Positions 34,555 to 48,831 of a stretch of 64,000 nucleotides of DNA are shown here, piece after piece (position 1 is the stretch's first letter; each line of letters opens with the position of its first letter). Source of the DNA: Artemia franciscana (lineage: Eukaryota; Arthropoda; Branchiopoda; Anostraca; Artemiidae). The notes under the pieces were generated by a model. It saw only the letters and a list, made by a program, of their open reading frames with translations. It did no database searches and was not told the DNA's origin. The position numbers and the translations under genes were made by a program. The stretch covers positions 359,958 through 423,957 of the forward strand of contig NW_027063679.1 in NCBI RefSeq assembly GCF_032884065.1, given 5' to 3'.

Positions 34555-35520
34555 GGTACTTTACTACTCACACTACTACTAACTATTCACCGCGGCACCA
34601 AGCCGCTTGAGGCCAACAGAGCTGCACATGCTCCTCTTCCATCCCAATCTATTCAAGCCTCCATTCTTACCACCTCCCAGGAAGTTACCATTTCTTTTCA
34701 ATATTTATCTGTGACATTCTCCCACCCCAACCGCGGCTGAACTGCTTTCCGTTGAACCGTAGACGGTTGGCCGAAAAGGACAATTTTTGGCAATCTCTCT
34801 TCTTTCATCCACAGAACGAGCTCTAGCCATCTTAACCCTTTGTCTCATTATAGCCCTAGAAAGCGGGGTTGAACCACACTTTTCATAAAGCCTACTGTTT
34901 GAAATGCGGTCAGTCAGCCAGGTACCCAGAACAATCTGTAGGCCATTTCTCTGGAAAACATCTAGCAAATCTTCTTTCGCTTTTCTGAGCACCCATGCTT
35001 CAGAACCATATTTGACCACAGTCATCACCGTGGCTTCAATCATAGAACAATCTGTAGATAATTTCCCTGGAAAACATCTGGGAAATCTTCATCCGTTTTT
35101 GGAGCACCCATACTTCAGACCCATGTTTGACCAATGCCATCACTGTAGTTTCCAATATTCTAATCTTCGTTTATAGACTTACATTCCTATTTTTCCAAAC
35201 TTTTTTCTAAGTGTAAGAAAAAGCTGAGCCTTGGCTATTCTACTTTTAACATCTTCTTGCTCCCACCGTCTTTGCTAATAATACTACCAAGGTAAGTGAA
35301 GCTGTCCACCTGATCAATCTTTTCGTTACCCAACGTCACCTTTTCATATTCACTTATTCCTTGCGTCAGTGGCTTAGTCTTCTTAACATTTATTTTCAAA
35401 CCTATTCTCGCACCCTGAACTCGCAAAGCCTCTAAAAGTTCATTCATTTTGCTCATACTTTCATCTAAGATGCTTAATAAAAACAGCATTTGATCTTTCA
35501 AATGACGCTGAAATAACCGT
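34555..35520 (-). pseudogene. RTE-like LINE, RT C-terminal half and 3' tail
   Basis: The upstream frame (35235-35540) gives SILDESMSKMNELLEALRVQ, IGLKINVKKTKPL, EKVTLGNEKIDQVDSFTYLG and SIISKDGG. The downstream frame (34705-35043) gives EATVMTVVKYGSEAWVLRKA, DLLDVFQRNGLQIVLG and ISNSRLYEKCGSTPLSRAIM. Further on, broken frames end in EALNRLGW...VGLKRLGAAV and a stop before a TAGTAG-type tail at about 34555-34585. This is the common arthropod/helminth RT type with the FTYLGS and YGSE.W signatures. The YADD box that should precede SILDES is missing at about 35480, where the element is truncated. An internal deletion removes the segment between the two frames. Confidence 0.82.
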
Positions 35521-35602
35521 AGCTCCGTATTCACTAACAATTAAATAAACACTGGAATGACGCTGAAATATCCGTATTCACTAACAATTAAATAAAAAAC
35601 AA
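35500..35602. repeat. ~44-bp direct duplication
   Basis: gacgctgaaatancc...gtattcactaacaattaaataaa occurs at about 35502-35545 and again at 35558-35600. It flanks the truncated RT end and may be a duplication left by insertion or slippage. Confidence 0.6.
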
Positions 35603-35920
35603 GTTTTGTCAACTGAAAGTAAGGAGTAATATCAAAGCTTAAAACTAACGGAAATATTGATTGTATAAGAGGGCAACTCTCGCTTAAATGCCTCGATCTT
35701 TCCGCAAAAGTTTTCTTAGCACATTTAAAAAAGCATATTGTTCTAATTAAACGGCCCGCGTGTTTCAAGAGTCGTTCGTAAGGAACTGGGACAAAAATAA
35801 AACTTTAAGGTAAAGAACGGGGTATTGAGGAGAGGGTGGCCCTCCTTATATGTGTAATAATTTCCGTTCGTTATAAGTTTTGATATTACTCCTTCTTTCA
35901 GTTGAAAAAAAAATTTTTTT
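35595..35920. repeat. Foldback element, NC1-associated
   Basis: The left arm, acaagttttgtcaactgaaagtaaggagtaatatcaaagcttaaaactaacggaaata (from about 35598), is mirrored by the right arm ending near 35910, taataatttccgttcgttataagttttgatattactccttctttcagttg. The arms are about 65-85 bp around a ~150-bp centre. The same arm motif (ctgaaagtaagga...aaaacgaacagaaa) marks the foldback at 58.3 kb and the NC1 copies. Confidence 0.75.
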
Positions 35921-37438
35921 TAAATTTAATTTCTGATCGTTTTCAAATAGAGTCGGGAATTCCAACTCCCATCAATGGAAAATTCCTTCTCCCCCTGACA
36001 ATCCCTCCATGAAAATTCATTGTCATGTATAATACCCTCTCCCTGTCACCAGAAAAATTGCCCTGAAAAATTTTCCATGGCCGGTTTCCAGGAGAATTTT
36101 TGTTTTAGCGCACTTTCATTTGAAAAATACTTTCTAAAAATTGTTTTTAAATTATGTCGGAAATATTCACCCATGATAGTTGCTCTAACATGTTCAAACG
36201 TAAAATTGAGTCGGCAAAGCAAAAGTACGATTACAAAAAGAAAAGGAAGTATAAGAATTTTGGCAAATTCCCCTAGCGTAAAATGTTCACTCGAAAGTTC
36301 ATCTTCAGCCAGTGGCAGATCCGTGGGGGGGGGTGCTCCCCTTGACGTAGTTGTTAGCAATCCTGTTTCGTTTTGCAAACAAGTTAGAAACAAGGTTTCA
36401 AATACTTTTTGCGGTCTCTGTTAGATTTACTAATGACGCATACCGGCAAAAAGTATTTAATTAAATTTAAGTTAATAAAGAGAATCTGTCCTTATTATTT
36501 AAGAATTAACGACGCTTCTTGACTACTATGGTCCCTGCGTCGGCCCTGCAGTGCATTTTCTGCAGCGTGATTCGATCTCTGGGTCCCGATCTGTCCTTAT
36601 TACCACAAAAGCCAACTGGGAGGTGAAAATCTTTATTTCATAATCACAAGTAGGGGAAATTTAAAATCATAACTTCTTTAAGCTGTCGAAATGATATTTC
36701 AGGATTGTGATGTCACAACGGGGTTGAAAAGCAAAATATTCACTTGTTTTTACTGTCAAAAACTTGTTTTCGAGTCTTGCTAATGCAGTGAGGTGAATAA
36801 ATTGATATCTTTATTTTTTTTTGGCTGTCTGTTTTTTTTTGGGTTTGCTTTTTTTTGCGAAACATGGTGGTTTTTACAGCGCTCTTGTTTTTTAGGGAAT
36901 TTGTAATGTTTTTTAGGGAAATTGTATAAGAAAGTAAATGTATAATCAGTGCAAAAACTATTAATTTAAGTTTTAGATTTTCCTAAGCAAAAGATGGGCA
37001 ATTTACTACCTATTTTTATCTAATTAAAGCGCTGCATTATATGACGTATCACCTCCTCGGTTCATCCTAAATCATTAAAATATAGCCCAACCTCTTTAGA
37101 ACTTTAATAAAGGTTCGTATAAGTATATACTTAGAACTAAGTATATGACTCGAAATACTCCTTCAAAGGTCGGAGCAATCATTTACGAAGAATAGATATT
37201 CGAGAATTTGTTTATAAAAGAAGGCAAATAATTATGTGTTTATTTATTTTTATCTAGCTGGTATAGATGGGTCTGAATTCTCGGTTTGTATAAGTTGAAC
37301 GGCATCTATTATTTTTTTCAAACATTTACTTATAAAATGTTGATATAAAGTGAAAAGTCACAAAACATGAGTACACGACCGAAACGGAATGCAACTACCG
37401 TATTACTTCAGAATTTCTCACCTTTTCAGTACCAACCA
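35921..37438. other. NC1-like scraps, no gene
   Basis: At 35921-36100 C-rich NC1-type text occurs (cccctgacaatccctccatgaaaattc, accctctccctgtcaccag). The overlapping frames at 36020-36424 and 36046-36393 are mutual antisense with no motif. The remainder is AT-rich and unassigned. Confidence 0.45.
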
Positions 37439-37957
<519 letters not shown>

Positions 37958-37962
37958 CCAAT

Positions 37963-38598
37963 TGTCGCTGCATATAAATAGACTGTCAGGTTTACCGACC
38001 CTCGAACATGCAACGTACAATTATCCATGGGAAAAACAATCAGTATTAAGATCTATACCACATTTTTCTAATGATTGACCTTGAGCTTTGTTAATGGTGA
38101 TTGCAAATACTAATCGAATTGGGAATTGCAATCTTTTAAATTGAAAAGGCAGATCCGTTGGAATCATGGGAATGCAAGCAATAAAAACAGCCTCACCCTC
38201 AAAAGGCCCTGTCAAGATTGTGGCCTCTATTAGGTTTTCCATTGTTTTTTTACGGCAAGTCGCGTGCCGTTGCAAAGCTTTGGTGGGTTGATATTTCTTA
38301 AAAGTATTATTGGTACGCCTATTTTTAGTTGTAGCACGTGTGGTGGAAACCCTGAAAGATCCACGGAATTTAAAAATTCAGATGGATAATTAACCGCTTC
38401 ATTTGGTTCCAAAACTGTGTCGACTGACTTGTAAAGGACTGCCTGGTCTCGAATCTTGGTCAAAACAATATTGTTGATTTCGTGGACGTCTATATTTTTG
38501 GGTGCAAGAATCGCTCTTTCACTTGGCCATTTATTATTTTTATAATTGTTTAGAATGTTCGGAAATACTTTTTCAATCAATTCATTTTTGGACGTCAC
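37963..38598 (-). pseudogene. Helitron Pif1-like helicase C-terminal part
   Basis: Frame 38598-38230 reads VTSKNELIEKVFPNILNNYK, WPSERAILAPKNIDVHEINN and VLQLKIGVPIILLRNINPPK. A shift at about 38240 leads to [20 protein letters not shown], then [20 protein letters not shown]. The NKAQGQ and VACSRV blocks are the C-terminal motifs V/VI of Pif1-type Helitron helicases, which unwind DNA during rolling-circle transposition. Walker A and B are deleted. The end, after CSDN, runs into (TA)n. Confidence 0.88.
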
Positions 38599-38645
38599 TA
38601 AATTACAGAAATCAGCAGGTAGTTGTATACGTCCTGAAATTGAGT

Positions 38646-39704
38646 CTACTGGGAGCTTTCCGTTTCCAATCGCCAGTAATTGATGTGAAAATGTTTGACC
38701 AGAGTCTTTATAACTGCATCTCGCAAATGAATGTATTGTTTAGAGCGGAGCTTGGTCTGATTCAGGTGGATATATAGCAAACGTTCTGATTCAATTTTAG
38801 CATACATATCAACGACGAATTGGTGAAACAATTGACGGCATTTTAAAATATAATTTTTTTCATCCTGCCGAATCATTAGTCTATAGGAATAATAATGTAT
38901 TGCACTGCATTTCTTATTCATTTCTTTGTTAGTGACTGGATTCATCAATTTAATATTAAAGTGATAGCCGTTGGCTCCATCCCAAAAAATGATAGGATAT
39001 TGTAGGGCATCGTAGCATCGATGAGTTTCAGCAATTCTTAACAACTGAGCGTTCCGCTTATGAAGAATAATATCTCGAGGTAAAAACTGATCACTGACCA
39101 TAACGATTGCCACTTCGTCAATAGTTGGGGCATTGTATCTACGCACATGTTGGCCAGGAGGCGTTTTGTCAGCGGAAATAACAATTTTATGCGTATCAGT
39201 AGGCATTAAATCGATGGCAGTTTTGAACAGACGCACTAAATTATTATTTTCGTGGAAAAGATGTTGCAATTGGGAAACGATTGTCCTTTCAACGTTGGGA
39301 GACATTTCGCAACGTGCATTCAATTCAGAATTTCTATCACTGATGAAGTACAATCGTAAAAATTTATGATTATTGCCAGAGAATTGTAGAAGGGACCCTG
39401 CTCTATGATAAATTTGCCCTTTTACTTTGAAAGTAGACATAAATTGATCTGGATTTTCGATTTGGGCTCCAAACGACGTCATTTGGAAACATGAGTTATA
39501 TTTTCTGATTTGTGACAAAAAACGCTTAGATTCTGACGTAGTTCCAGTAAGGAAAGTCTTCAATGGCTCTGGTGGTGCAGCCAATAGAGGAAGTTTAACT
39601 TTTCCTGAGGCGCAACACATTCCCATTGTTTCACCATTGAATTTCAAGGCCTTGCAATAGGGACAAATTTTAGACATAGTCCCGATTTGAACAAATCTAC
39701 TCAA
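38646..39704 (-). pseudogene. Helitron protein N-terminal (Helitron-like N) domain
   Basis: The 352-residue frame contains ICPYCKALKFNGETMGMCC (zinc-ribbon-like CxxC ... CC), FNGETM, KLPLLAAPPEPLKTFL, then IYHRAGSLLQ, FLRLYFISD, VIISADKTPPGQHVRRYNAP-like text, DIILHKRNAQLLRI, YDALQYPIIFWDGANGYHF and RLMIRQDEKNYILKCRQLFHQF. This is the domain before the Rep nuclease in Helitron RepHel proteins. After RDAVIKTLVKHF it leaves the family sequence and joins LAIGNGKLPVD of the distal helicase in another frame, marking the deletion. The real N-terminus is upstream, since the frame continues through 39705. Confidence 0.9.
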
Positions 39705-40056
39705 GCTATAATCATCGACTGGGCTGTACCTGAATGCCAGGCGATAACTTTCAGGTGGCTCTGATTCCTCGGCAAGCTTTCTTTTCTCACTTTCTTTATC
39801 AGCAGCAAGCCTTATTTCTTGCTGTTCTTGTGATTCCTCGGCACGCTTTCTTTTTTAACTTTCCCTTTTAGCAGCAAGTCTGGTTTCATGTTGCTCTGGT
39901 AGTTCCTCGGCATGCCTTCTTTTTTCACTTTCTCTTTTAGCAGCAAGTCTGGTTTCATGTTGTTCTGGTAGTTCCTCGGCACGCCTTCTTTTTTTAGTTT
40001 CTCTTTTAGCAGCAAGTCTGGTTTCGCGTTGCTCTGGTAGTTCTTCGGCACGCTTT
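39705..40056 (-). pseudogene. Helitron N-terminal charged coiled-coil repeats
   Basis: The upstream continuation reads AEELPEQHETRLAAKRES and AEESQEQQEIRLAADKES units of 20 residues, repeated about five times. They are rich in Glu/Lys/Arg and probably form a long helix. One in-frame stop lies near 39856. The same repeats open the copies at 42.0-42.6 kb and, in plus orientation, at 54.2 kb. Confidence 0.8.
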
Positions 40057-41649
<1,593 letters not shown>

Positions 41650-41652
<3 letters not shown>

Positions 41653-42060
41653 CGTCATTGATGCAGTTATCCCAATGTTGGTCATTCTCCAATAAATTCA
41701 GAGCTTGGCATGCACTACGGTAAGTGTCATGTATAGTATCGTTTACAGTTCTCAAATACTCAAAGGATGTCGGACCGGGTACATTCACCAAAAGCAGGCG
41801 TAGAAAGAAGCATTCATGTTGATTGGGGTGTACGGTGTAGAGTCTTCCTATCGTGGTATCTTGGAAGATTGGCCGTCGACTGACTTACCCTGTTTTCGAC
41901 GTTCAAATACTTTATTTTTAGTATTCCACGTGTAATACGAAGGCACTTCAGTATACAGCAGTTTTTTTGCAAAAGAATCATTTTTGCAAAGCGAAAAGAA
42001 ACCGGTTAACTTTGTATCCGGTGGATTCAGGGCTCTTTGTTACACGTTGGTTTCCGAGAA
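41650..42060 (-). pseudogene. Helitron region between Rep and helicase
   Basis: In shifting frames the minus strand reads NPPDTKLTGFFSLCKND, FAKKLLYTEVPSYYTWN, ERRKQGKSVDG, GRLYTVHPNQHECFFLRLLL, VNVPGPTSFEYLRTVN and ACQALNLLENDQHWDNCIND. This stretch precedes the Walker A loop in Helitron helicases. Frameshifts occur every 50-150 bp. It ends exactly where the nested short Helitron inserts. Confidence 0.82.
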
Positions 42061-42626
42061 ATAAACACGTTGACCATTCTGTAAACCATTGACCATTCTG
42101 GGACGAAACTAATGACCATTCTGGGAAAAATTTTAGACATAGTCCCGATTTGAACACATCTACTCAAGCTATAATCATCGACAGGGCTGTGCCTGAATGC
42201 CAGGCGATAACTTTCAGGTTGCTCTGATTCCTCGGCACGCTTTCTTTTCTTACTTTCTCTATCAGCAGCAAGCCTGATTTCTTGCTGTTCTTGTGATTCC
42301 TCGGCACGCCTTCTTTTTTCACTTTCTCTTTTAGCAGCAAGTCTGGTTTCGCGTTGCTCTGGTAGTTCCTCGGCACGCTTTCTGTTCTTTCTTTCTCTAT
42401 CAGCCTCAAGCCTATTTCCTTGCTGTTCTTTTGATTCCTCGGCACGCTGTCTTTTCTTACTTTCTCTATCAGCCTCAAGCCTGTTTCCTTGCTGTTCTTT
42501 TGATTCCTCGGCACGCTTTCTTTTCTTACTTTCTCTATCAGCAGCAAGTTTTTTGGCATAGACTCTTTGAGCATCTTCCTCGGCTGTTGCCATTGTAAGT
42601 TCATAAGTCATTTTACAGTTAAACAT
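42027..42626 (-). pseudogene. Helitron RepHel N-terminus (charged repeats), deletion fusion
   Basis: The 199-residue frame starts MFNCKMTYELTMATAEEDAQ; the conserved start is probably the second in-frame Met, MATAEEDA, by comparison with the copy at 54.2 kb. Five repeats of AEESKEQQGNRLEADRESKK type follow, then AFRHSPVDDYSLSRCVQIG and TMSKI, where the sequence leaves the N domain. Beyond it the codons for GQRVYFSETNV are present in another frame. The CICPYC zinc ribbon and all Rep motifs are lost. Confidence 0.85.
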
Positions 42627-42667
42627 TAATAGTTATCTACGTGAACGCATGTCTTAAATATCTTTAA

Positions 42668-42739
42668 TGACGTCACCGTCATAACAAAAATGACGACAAC
42701 TAACTTCATGACGTCAGTCAACACACAAACATGACGTCA
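42668..42739. promoter_or_regulatory. Three TGACGTCA palindromes upstream of H2 ORF
   Basis: Sites at 42668, 42709 and 42732 lie between the 5' end and the ATG at 42626 on the minus strand. bZIP factors of the CREB/ATF class bind this octamer; use here is inferred. Confidence 0.6.
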
Positions 42740-42772
42740 CCCGACAGACAGACCCACACATCCACAGACAAC

Positions 42773-44255
<1,483 letters not shown>

Positions 44256-44402
44256 TAGCTGTTACCCCAGCACCTAGGTGCCACCCCAGCACCTAGCTGG
44301 CGGGGGCGCTTTGCGCCACCCCACAAGCCCCCCCACACGCGTAAGTCGTTACGCGCCATATGAGTTACGCGCCATTGTAGTTGTGTCCCTATGTCCCACC
44401 TG

Positions 44403-44507
<105 letters not shown>

Positions 44508-44623
44508 ATTCAATTCAATTTATTTATAACCCATCTACAAAAAGAGGGCGGAACGCCCTTAAGATGGAGTAATAAGAGAAAAAAAAAAGGTACAAATAAA
44601 TACAAATCAACACAATCAAGCAA

Positions 44624-45313
44624 CTAAATAAGTAATGCTGACCATGGGTGAGACACTATCGACATAGAAGAACGATAATCATGAAGCCATTTATCAATAA
44701 TAGATGTAGGAGAAACTAGGCGGAATTTGTTCACTAAGTAACTATTTCTAGTCCAAGGAGGGTAACTGAGAAGGAATTTAGCATAACGAAAATATACTCT
44801 ACGAACAGATAGTTTCTGAGGTTCACTAAAAAACTGCCAAACCGGACAAAGAGAAAGGAAATGAGGTACAACTAGGCTATTATAAATTTTCGCAAGATTT
44901 AATTTATGAATATGTTTAATATTAGATGCAATTGAAGCATAAGCAATTCTCAGTTTTTTCTTCAAAAGTTCAAGGGATAAATTCACAGTTTCTTTCATAT
45001 TTTTTCCAATAGGCATTCCAAGGTAAACTAATTTTTGAGAAAGGGGGACATGAACATTTGCTAAAGATAAAAAAATAGGGCCATTTGTCTCTTTAAAATT
45101 GAAAGCTACAACAGCAGTTTTATCAACATTGAAAGAAAGCCCAATATTTTTATATTCATTATAAAGCTGATTGAACGCGTTTTCACATCCACTAAAAGTA
45201 CGTGTTAGATTCAAAACGTCATCTGCAAAAGTTATTAAAGACAAGTTAAATCCACGGTGAATACAACTAAAATTAACAGAATTTTGGGCATGTAAAACAG
45301 TGTTATTAAACAA
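44624..45313 (-). pseudogene. LINE copy 2 RT, catalytic and thumb part
   Basis: The 229-residue frame has LSLITFADDVLNLTRTFSGC, with the FADD form of the RT catalytic box (both Asp kept), then NVDKTAVVAFNFKETNG, KLVYLGMPIGKNMKETV and FRYAKFLLSYPPWTRNSYLV. It continues the frame ending at 45320 after a single TGA. The Met at 45313 is thus internal to ORF2. Confidence 0.9.
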
Positions 45314-45319
45314 AGACGG

Positions 45320-45806
45320 TCAGGTAAGGCCACCTTGACTGTCTCCTTTCAAAACATCAAAAAGGGATGATCTCCCCTTTAACTTCGCCTTAAGGTGATG
45401 GTACATATACAGAAGGCACTTCACTATACAAAAATTTACCCCTCTTTTATACGCTTCAAATAAAACTTGGGAAAAAATACAAGAGTCGAAAGCACGAGCA
45501 ACATCTAAAGCACAAAGGATAATATGGGATCTACTTCTTTCTGCATCAGCAAGAACATTCATTAAAGCAAAAAGGGCATGCTCCCGGCTAATACCTTTTT
45601 GGTAAACCAAACTGGTGGGGTGGGACATAACATTTAGAAACAATTTCATCCAAAATAACTGACTCAAACAATTTAAAAACAGTACAAGAAACTGTTATAG
45701 GTCTGAACAAATTACACGCTGAAAAATCCTTTTTGCCATTTTTCTGGATAGGGGTTATTTGACCAACTGTAAATTGATAAGGAATAACTCCGTTTTCAAT
45801 AGACAT
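45320..45806 (-). pseudogene. LINE copy 2 RT, fingers and palm part
   Basis: Two overlapping frames cover this. 45806-45588 gives YQFTVGQITPIQKNGKKDFS, RPITVSCTVFKLFESVI and PPHQFGLPKRY. 45667-45320 gives GISREHALFALMNVLADAER, ILCALDVARAFDSCI (palm motif A) and GDSQGGLT. A frameshift near 45600 separates them, and a TGA at 45320-45322 precedes the catalytic segment. Sequence order matches the 478-residue RT of copy 1. Confidence 0.87.
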
Positions 45807-45936
45807 TTGAAAAAGTAGAGATAAATGATTAAAAAGAAGTGCACTTGCATAATCAAAATGTCTGGCAGTAATTCCATCAACTCCCGCAGAATCTCTTTTC
45901 TTTAGTTTTTGACAATAAAACGATACATCACTTGGC

Positions 45937-46524
45937 TTAATAATAAATAAATGTCGAGGGTTCGTGTTTCTTCAGACAAGCACTTAATTCTTTTTCAAAT
46001 TTTGACTCAAGAGCAGGATCGGGAGAAGAAAACTCATGCTTATAATAATTTATCCACTCAGGCTCAGGAATATTATTTGCACTAATGTGTTCACAAGGGC
46101 GTTCAAATTTTTTCCAGAGCTTCGAAGGGTTCTCTGCAATTTTATGAGCGTTTTTCTCAATAAGATCAACCTTATGTTTTCTTAACACTTTAGCAAAAAA
46201 ACGTTTAGAATGTAGCCGCAGACCATTTATAGTCCCAGACTTAGGCCTGCCGCGATCCCTCCAAATATTCAACCAAATTTTAGAAGACTCGCACGCAGAA
46301 ATAAGGGAAGGGTTTTTTGACCAACCCTGAACTTGAGAGCCTTTCCTAATACGCTTGCACGGGACAGCTGAAGCTTCAGCACACTTTAATGCATGGTTAA
46401 TTTCAGCTAGATAGGTGGTAAGTCCGATGGCTATTTCTTTTTCACTAAGGCCAGAGCGCGTGCACAACAAATGAAAGGGCACCTTTATTTTATTTAATAT
46501 TCTGTCACATTCAAAACGAAACAT
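45937..46524 (-). pseudogene. LINE copy 2 ORF2 linker region
   Basis: The 195-residue frame (ILNKIKVPFHLLCTRSGLSE, IGLTTYLAEINHALKC, RDRGRPKSGTINGLRLHSKR) links endonuclease and RT. It is in the same frame as the endonuclease, separated by one TAG at 46543-46545, and is then shifted relative to the RT frame near 45930. Confidence 0.82.
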
Positions 46525-46542
46525 CTCGCGGTTAACTTCTTT

Positions 46543-47265
46543 CTAGTCTTTTATATAAAACCACTTTTTATCTGGCTGTTTAGGGGCATGAAATGAAGCA
46601 TTTATTTTCAACTTTATTGGAAGGTGATCCGAATAAAAGCCATCACAAATTACCTCGACAGTTTCACAGGGGAAAGATGCAATAAAATGATCAAGGTTAG
46701 AAGTCGCTGACAGGACAACAATAAACGTAAAAGTTTCTGTTTTGTCAGCAACTGAGTAGGAAGGGGGGAGGTAATTCAGAAGGAGTTGGGTTCTTGGCGA
46801 TGAACTGTCTGTTAAGTCACAATTAAAGTCTCCTGCAATCAAAACTCGAGCATTTGGATGCTTTGAAACCCCCTTCACAAAACTCGCTAGCTTTTTGCAA
46901 GCATTTATGAATTTATTCTCTGATTGCGAAGAGCAGTAATTAGTTGGCAGATAAACGTTTATACAGATTAGGTCCGAAAATTCGGCAGCAATGAAATGGT
47001 CATTCGACTCAAGGAGATTGACGGGAAATTGTGAAATAATAGCTAATCCACCTGAAGGTCGGCCACGGCTCTTATTCATTTTCGCTGGGTGAAATAAGAG
47101 ATAAGAATTCTGTGAAATGCTGAGTAAATTTTTCCTTTCATGAGACAAAAAATGTTCTTGCAGAAAAATTATTTCATTTGTACTTAAAAGTTCAGAGAGG
47201 ACTATGCCTTTGTCAACCACTTTGCCATTGATATTCCATGATAAGAGACTTAAGGCTCGAGCCAT
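46543..47265 (-). CDS. LINE copy 2 ORF2 N-terminus: APE-type endonuclease
   Basis: The 240-residue frame starts MARALSLLSWNINGKVVDKG with the first catalytic motif, SWNING. It carries IFLQEHFLS (Glu), GRPSGGLAII, INVYLPTNYCSSQSENKF, IAGDFNCDLTDSS (Asp, Asn), TSNLDHF and YSDHLPIKL (Asp-His). All catalytic positions recognisable to me are kept. The ATG overlaps the ORF1 stop by one base (TAATG), so ORF2 is probably made by termination-reinitiation, as shown for the silkworm R1-type element SART1. ORF2 is cut by a TAG after IKD. Confidence 0.92.
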   Translation of the reverse strand: MARALSLLSWNINGKVVDKGIVLSELLSTNEIIFLQEHFLSHERKNLLSISQNSYLLFHPAKMNKSRGRPSGGLAIISQFPVNLLESNDHFIAAEFSDLICINVYLPTNYCSSQSENKFINACKKLASFVKGVSKHPNARVLIAGDFNCDLTDSSSPRTQLLLNYLPPSYSVADKTETFTFIVVLSATSNLDHFIASFPCETVEVICDGFYSDHLPIKLKINASFHAPKQPDKKWFYIKD

Positions 47266-48335
47266 TATGCTGACTTAACTTTACTTAAAAGTCCTTGAGC
47301 GACTGGACATTTGAAGCTGTAACAGGGATGATCCTGTGATTTGCACAATGCACACTTCTTGGGCCTTTGACAAGGAGATGTTTTGGAGCTTGAATGACCA
47401 TGGTCACCGCAGACTGCGCAAATAGCTTCATTTTTGCAGCTACTGGATATATGCCCGTAAGCTTGACACTTGAAACATCTTACCGGGAGGGAGTGATACT
47501 CAGCCACTTTGATCCTCTTATAATCTATGACTGGGGGATTTTTTATGGCATTCATAAGATCAACTTTGGTTTCAAATTTCAATCGAAACGAGTGGGTGTT
47601 GCCAATCTGTCTTGAACTGACACATTTAGGAATCAGTGCGCGTTCATCGTCATTTATATTGCTGGGGACAAATCGAGCAATACCGAGGTGAGAGGGGCTC
47701 CTGATTGTTGCAGAAAGAGATTTATCACCGTTCTGAAAGACCCCAACAAGAGAATCTGCATCAGCCTTGCTAGCTGTAACAACTCGCCAATTATCTTTTC
47801 TGGGCTGAACTTCGACAATTTTAGAGCACTCTCTGCCACACATTTTTTGCAAAAAGTCTTTCCTCAAATTAGACTTCGTGAGGTCAGCGGGCAAATTCTT
47901 GAGTACCACTGCATATGAGGGCTTTGTTTCAGTAACTGTAGGAACAATCGAGGGGGCGGGAGGGTCCTTATTCATGAAATTGTCTAGCTTATTACAAACT
48001 TCTGTAACTTTTCTGGTGATTACCGCAGCTATCTCACCAGGACAGATAGGGACTTCGTCAGGTTCAACTATCACAAAGACTGGCAGCTCAACGTTACGTT
48101 GCTCACAAAGTTCAAGTACCTTTAACATTTCGTTAATATTGTCTTCGGCACTTTTTTTAATTGACACTCTATTGGTGTAGTGAGCAGAAGACCGCAGTAT
48201 CTCCTTAGCCTTGATTATATCGTCCTTTGTAAAAAACTCGCATGCTTTACGACTTATCTCGTCACTCTTATTTCCAGCTTTTCGAGCACGATTTAAAAAG
48301 TTCAAAATCGCATTCCAAACTAATTTCTCCGACAT
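47265..48335 (-). CDS. LINE copy 2 ORF1, gag-like RNA-binding protein
   Basis: An intact 356-residue frame. The N-terminal half is helical and charged, with a SYAVVLKNLPADLTKSNLRK segment at about 168-187. A SIR.P.HLGIARFVPSNIND-like domain lies in the middle. Three CCHC knuckles sit at the C-terminus: CFKCQAYGHISSSC, CAVCGDHGHSSSKTSPC and CALCKSQDHPCYSFKC. It would coat element RNA and help target integration. The start at 48335 is the first ATG after stops, and a 5' UTR of about 265 bp precedes it. Confidence 0.92.
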   Translation of the reverse strand: MSEKLVWNAILNFLNRARKAGNKSDEISRKACEFFTKDDIIKAKEILRSSAHYTNRVSIKKSAEDNINEMLKVLELCEQRNVELPVFVIVEPDEVPICPGEIAAVITRKVTEVCNKLDNFMNKDPPAPSIVPTVTETKPSYAVVLKNLPADLTKSNLRKDFLQKMCGRECSKIVEVQPRKDNWRVVTASKADADSLVGVFQNGDKSLSATIRSPSHLGIARFVPSNINDDERALIPKCVSSRQIGNTHSFRLKFETKVDLMNAIKNPPVIDYKRIKVAEYHSLPVRCFKCQAYGHISSSCKNEAICAVCGDHGHSSSKTSPCQRPKKCALCKSQDHPCYSFKCPVAQGLLSKVKSA

Positions 48336-48600
48336 GGCTATTGCAGATAATATGTCATTGAAATATATTCAAGTTCTTAAGTCCTTGTACGAAAATCTCT
48401 TTGCTTAATAAATCACTAAGTCCCAAGGGAATTTGCAATCAAATACCAAAACTATCAATTAGCCAACAAATGAAAATAATCCGATTATGAATGATGTTTC
48501 AATAAATGTCTATAGGGAAATCAGACCAGCTTGAGCTCACTGTATTAATAGGTTATATCCAAAATAAGGTGTTTACCAAGCGAACTCTCAAATAAGACTG

Positions 48601-48831
<231 letters not shown>

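Larger units (their letters stand above)
37958..40056 (-). mobile_element. Helitron with large internal deletion (copy HA)
   Basis: On the minus strand it holds the charged N-terminal repeats, the Helitron-like N domain, a junction near 38690, and then the last third of the Pif1-like helicase. Missing are the Rep nuclease (HUH and two-Tyr motifs) and the helicase Walker boxes. The 3' hairpin and CTAG are absent, replaced by (TA)n at 37957. The right edge breaks inside the N-terminal repeats at 40056, where another Helitron copy's 3' part begins. Confidence 0.85.

Noticed and set aside
34555..35520. Reading the YGSEAW-containing frame as a host craniofacial-type gene
   Set aside because: Similar names exist in databases for mis-annotated LINE RTs; the FTYLGS/YGSEAW order and the TAG-repeat tail identify an RTE-like LINE.
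36020..36424. 134-residue plus ORF and 115-residue minus ORF overlapping
   Set aside because: Mutual antisense in NC1-like repeat DNA; no domain, no splice or transcript signal.
47394..48408. Plus-strand ORFs opposite LINE ORF1
   Set aside because: Antisense shadows of the intact 356-residue ORF1.
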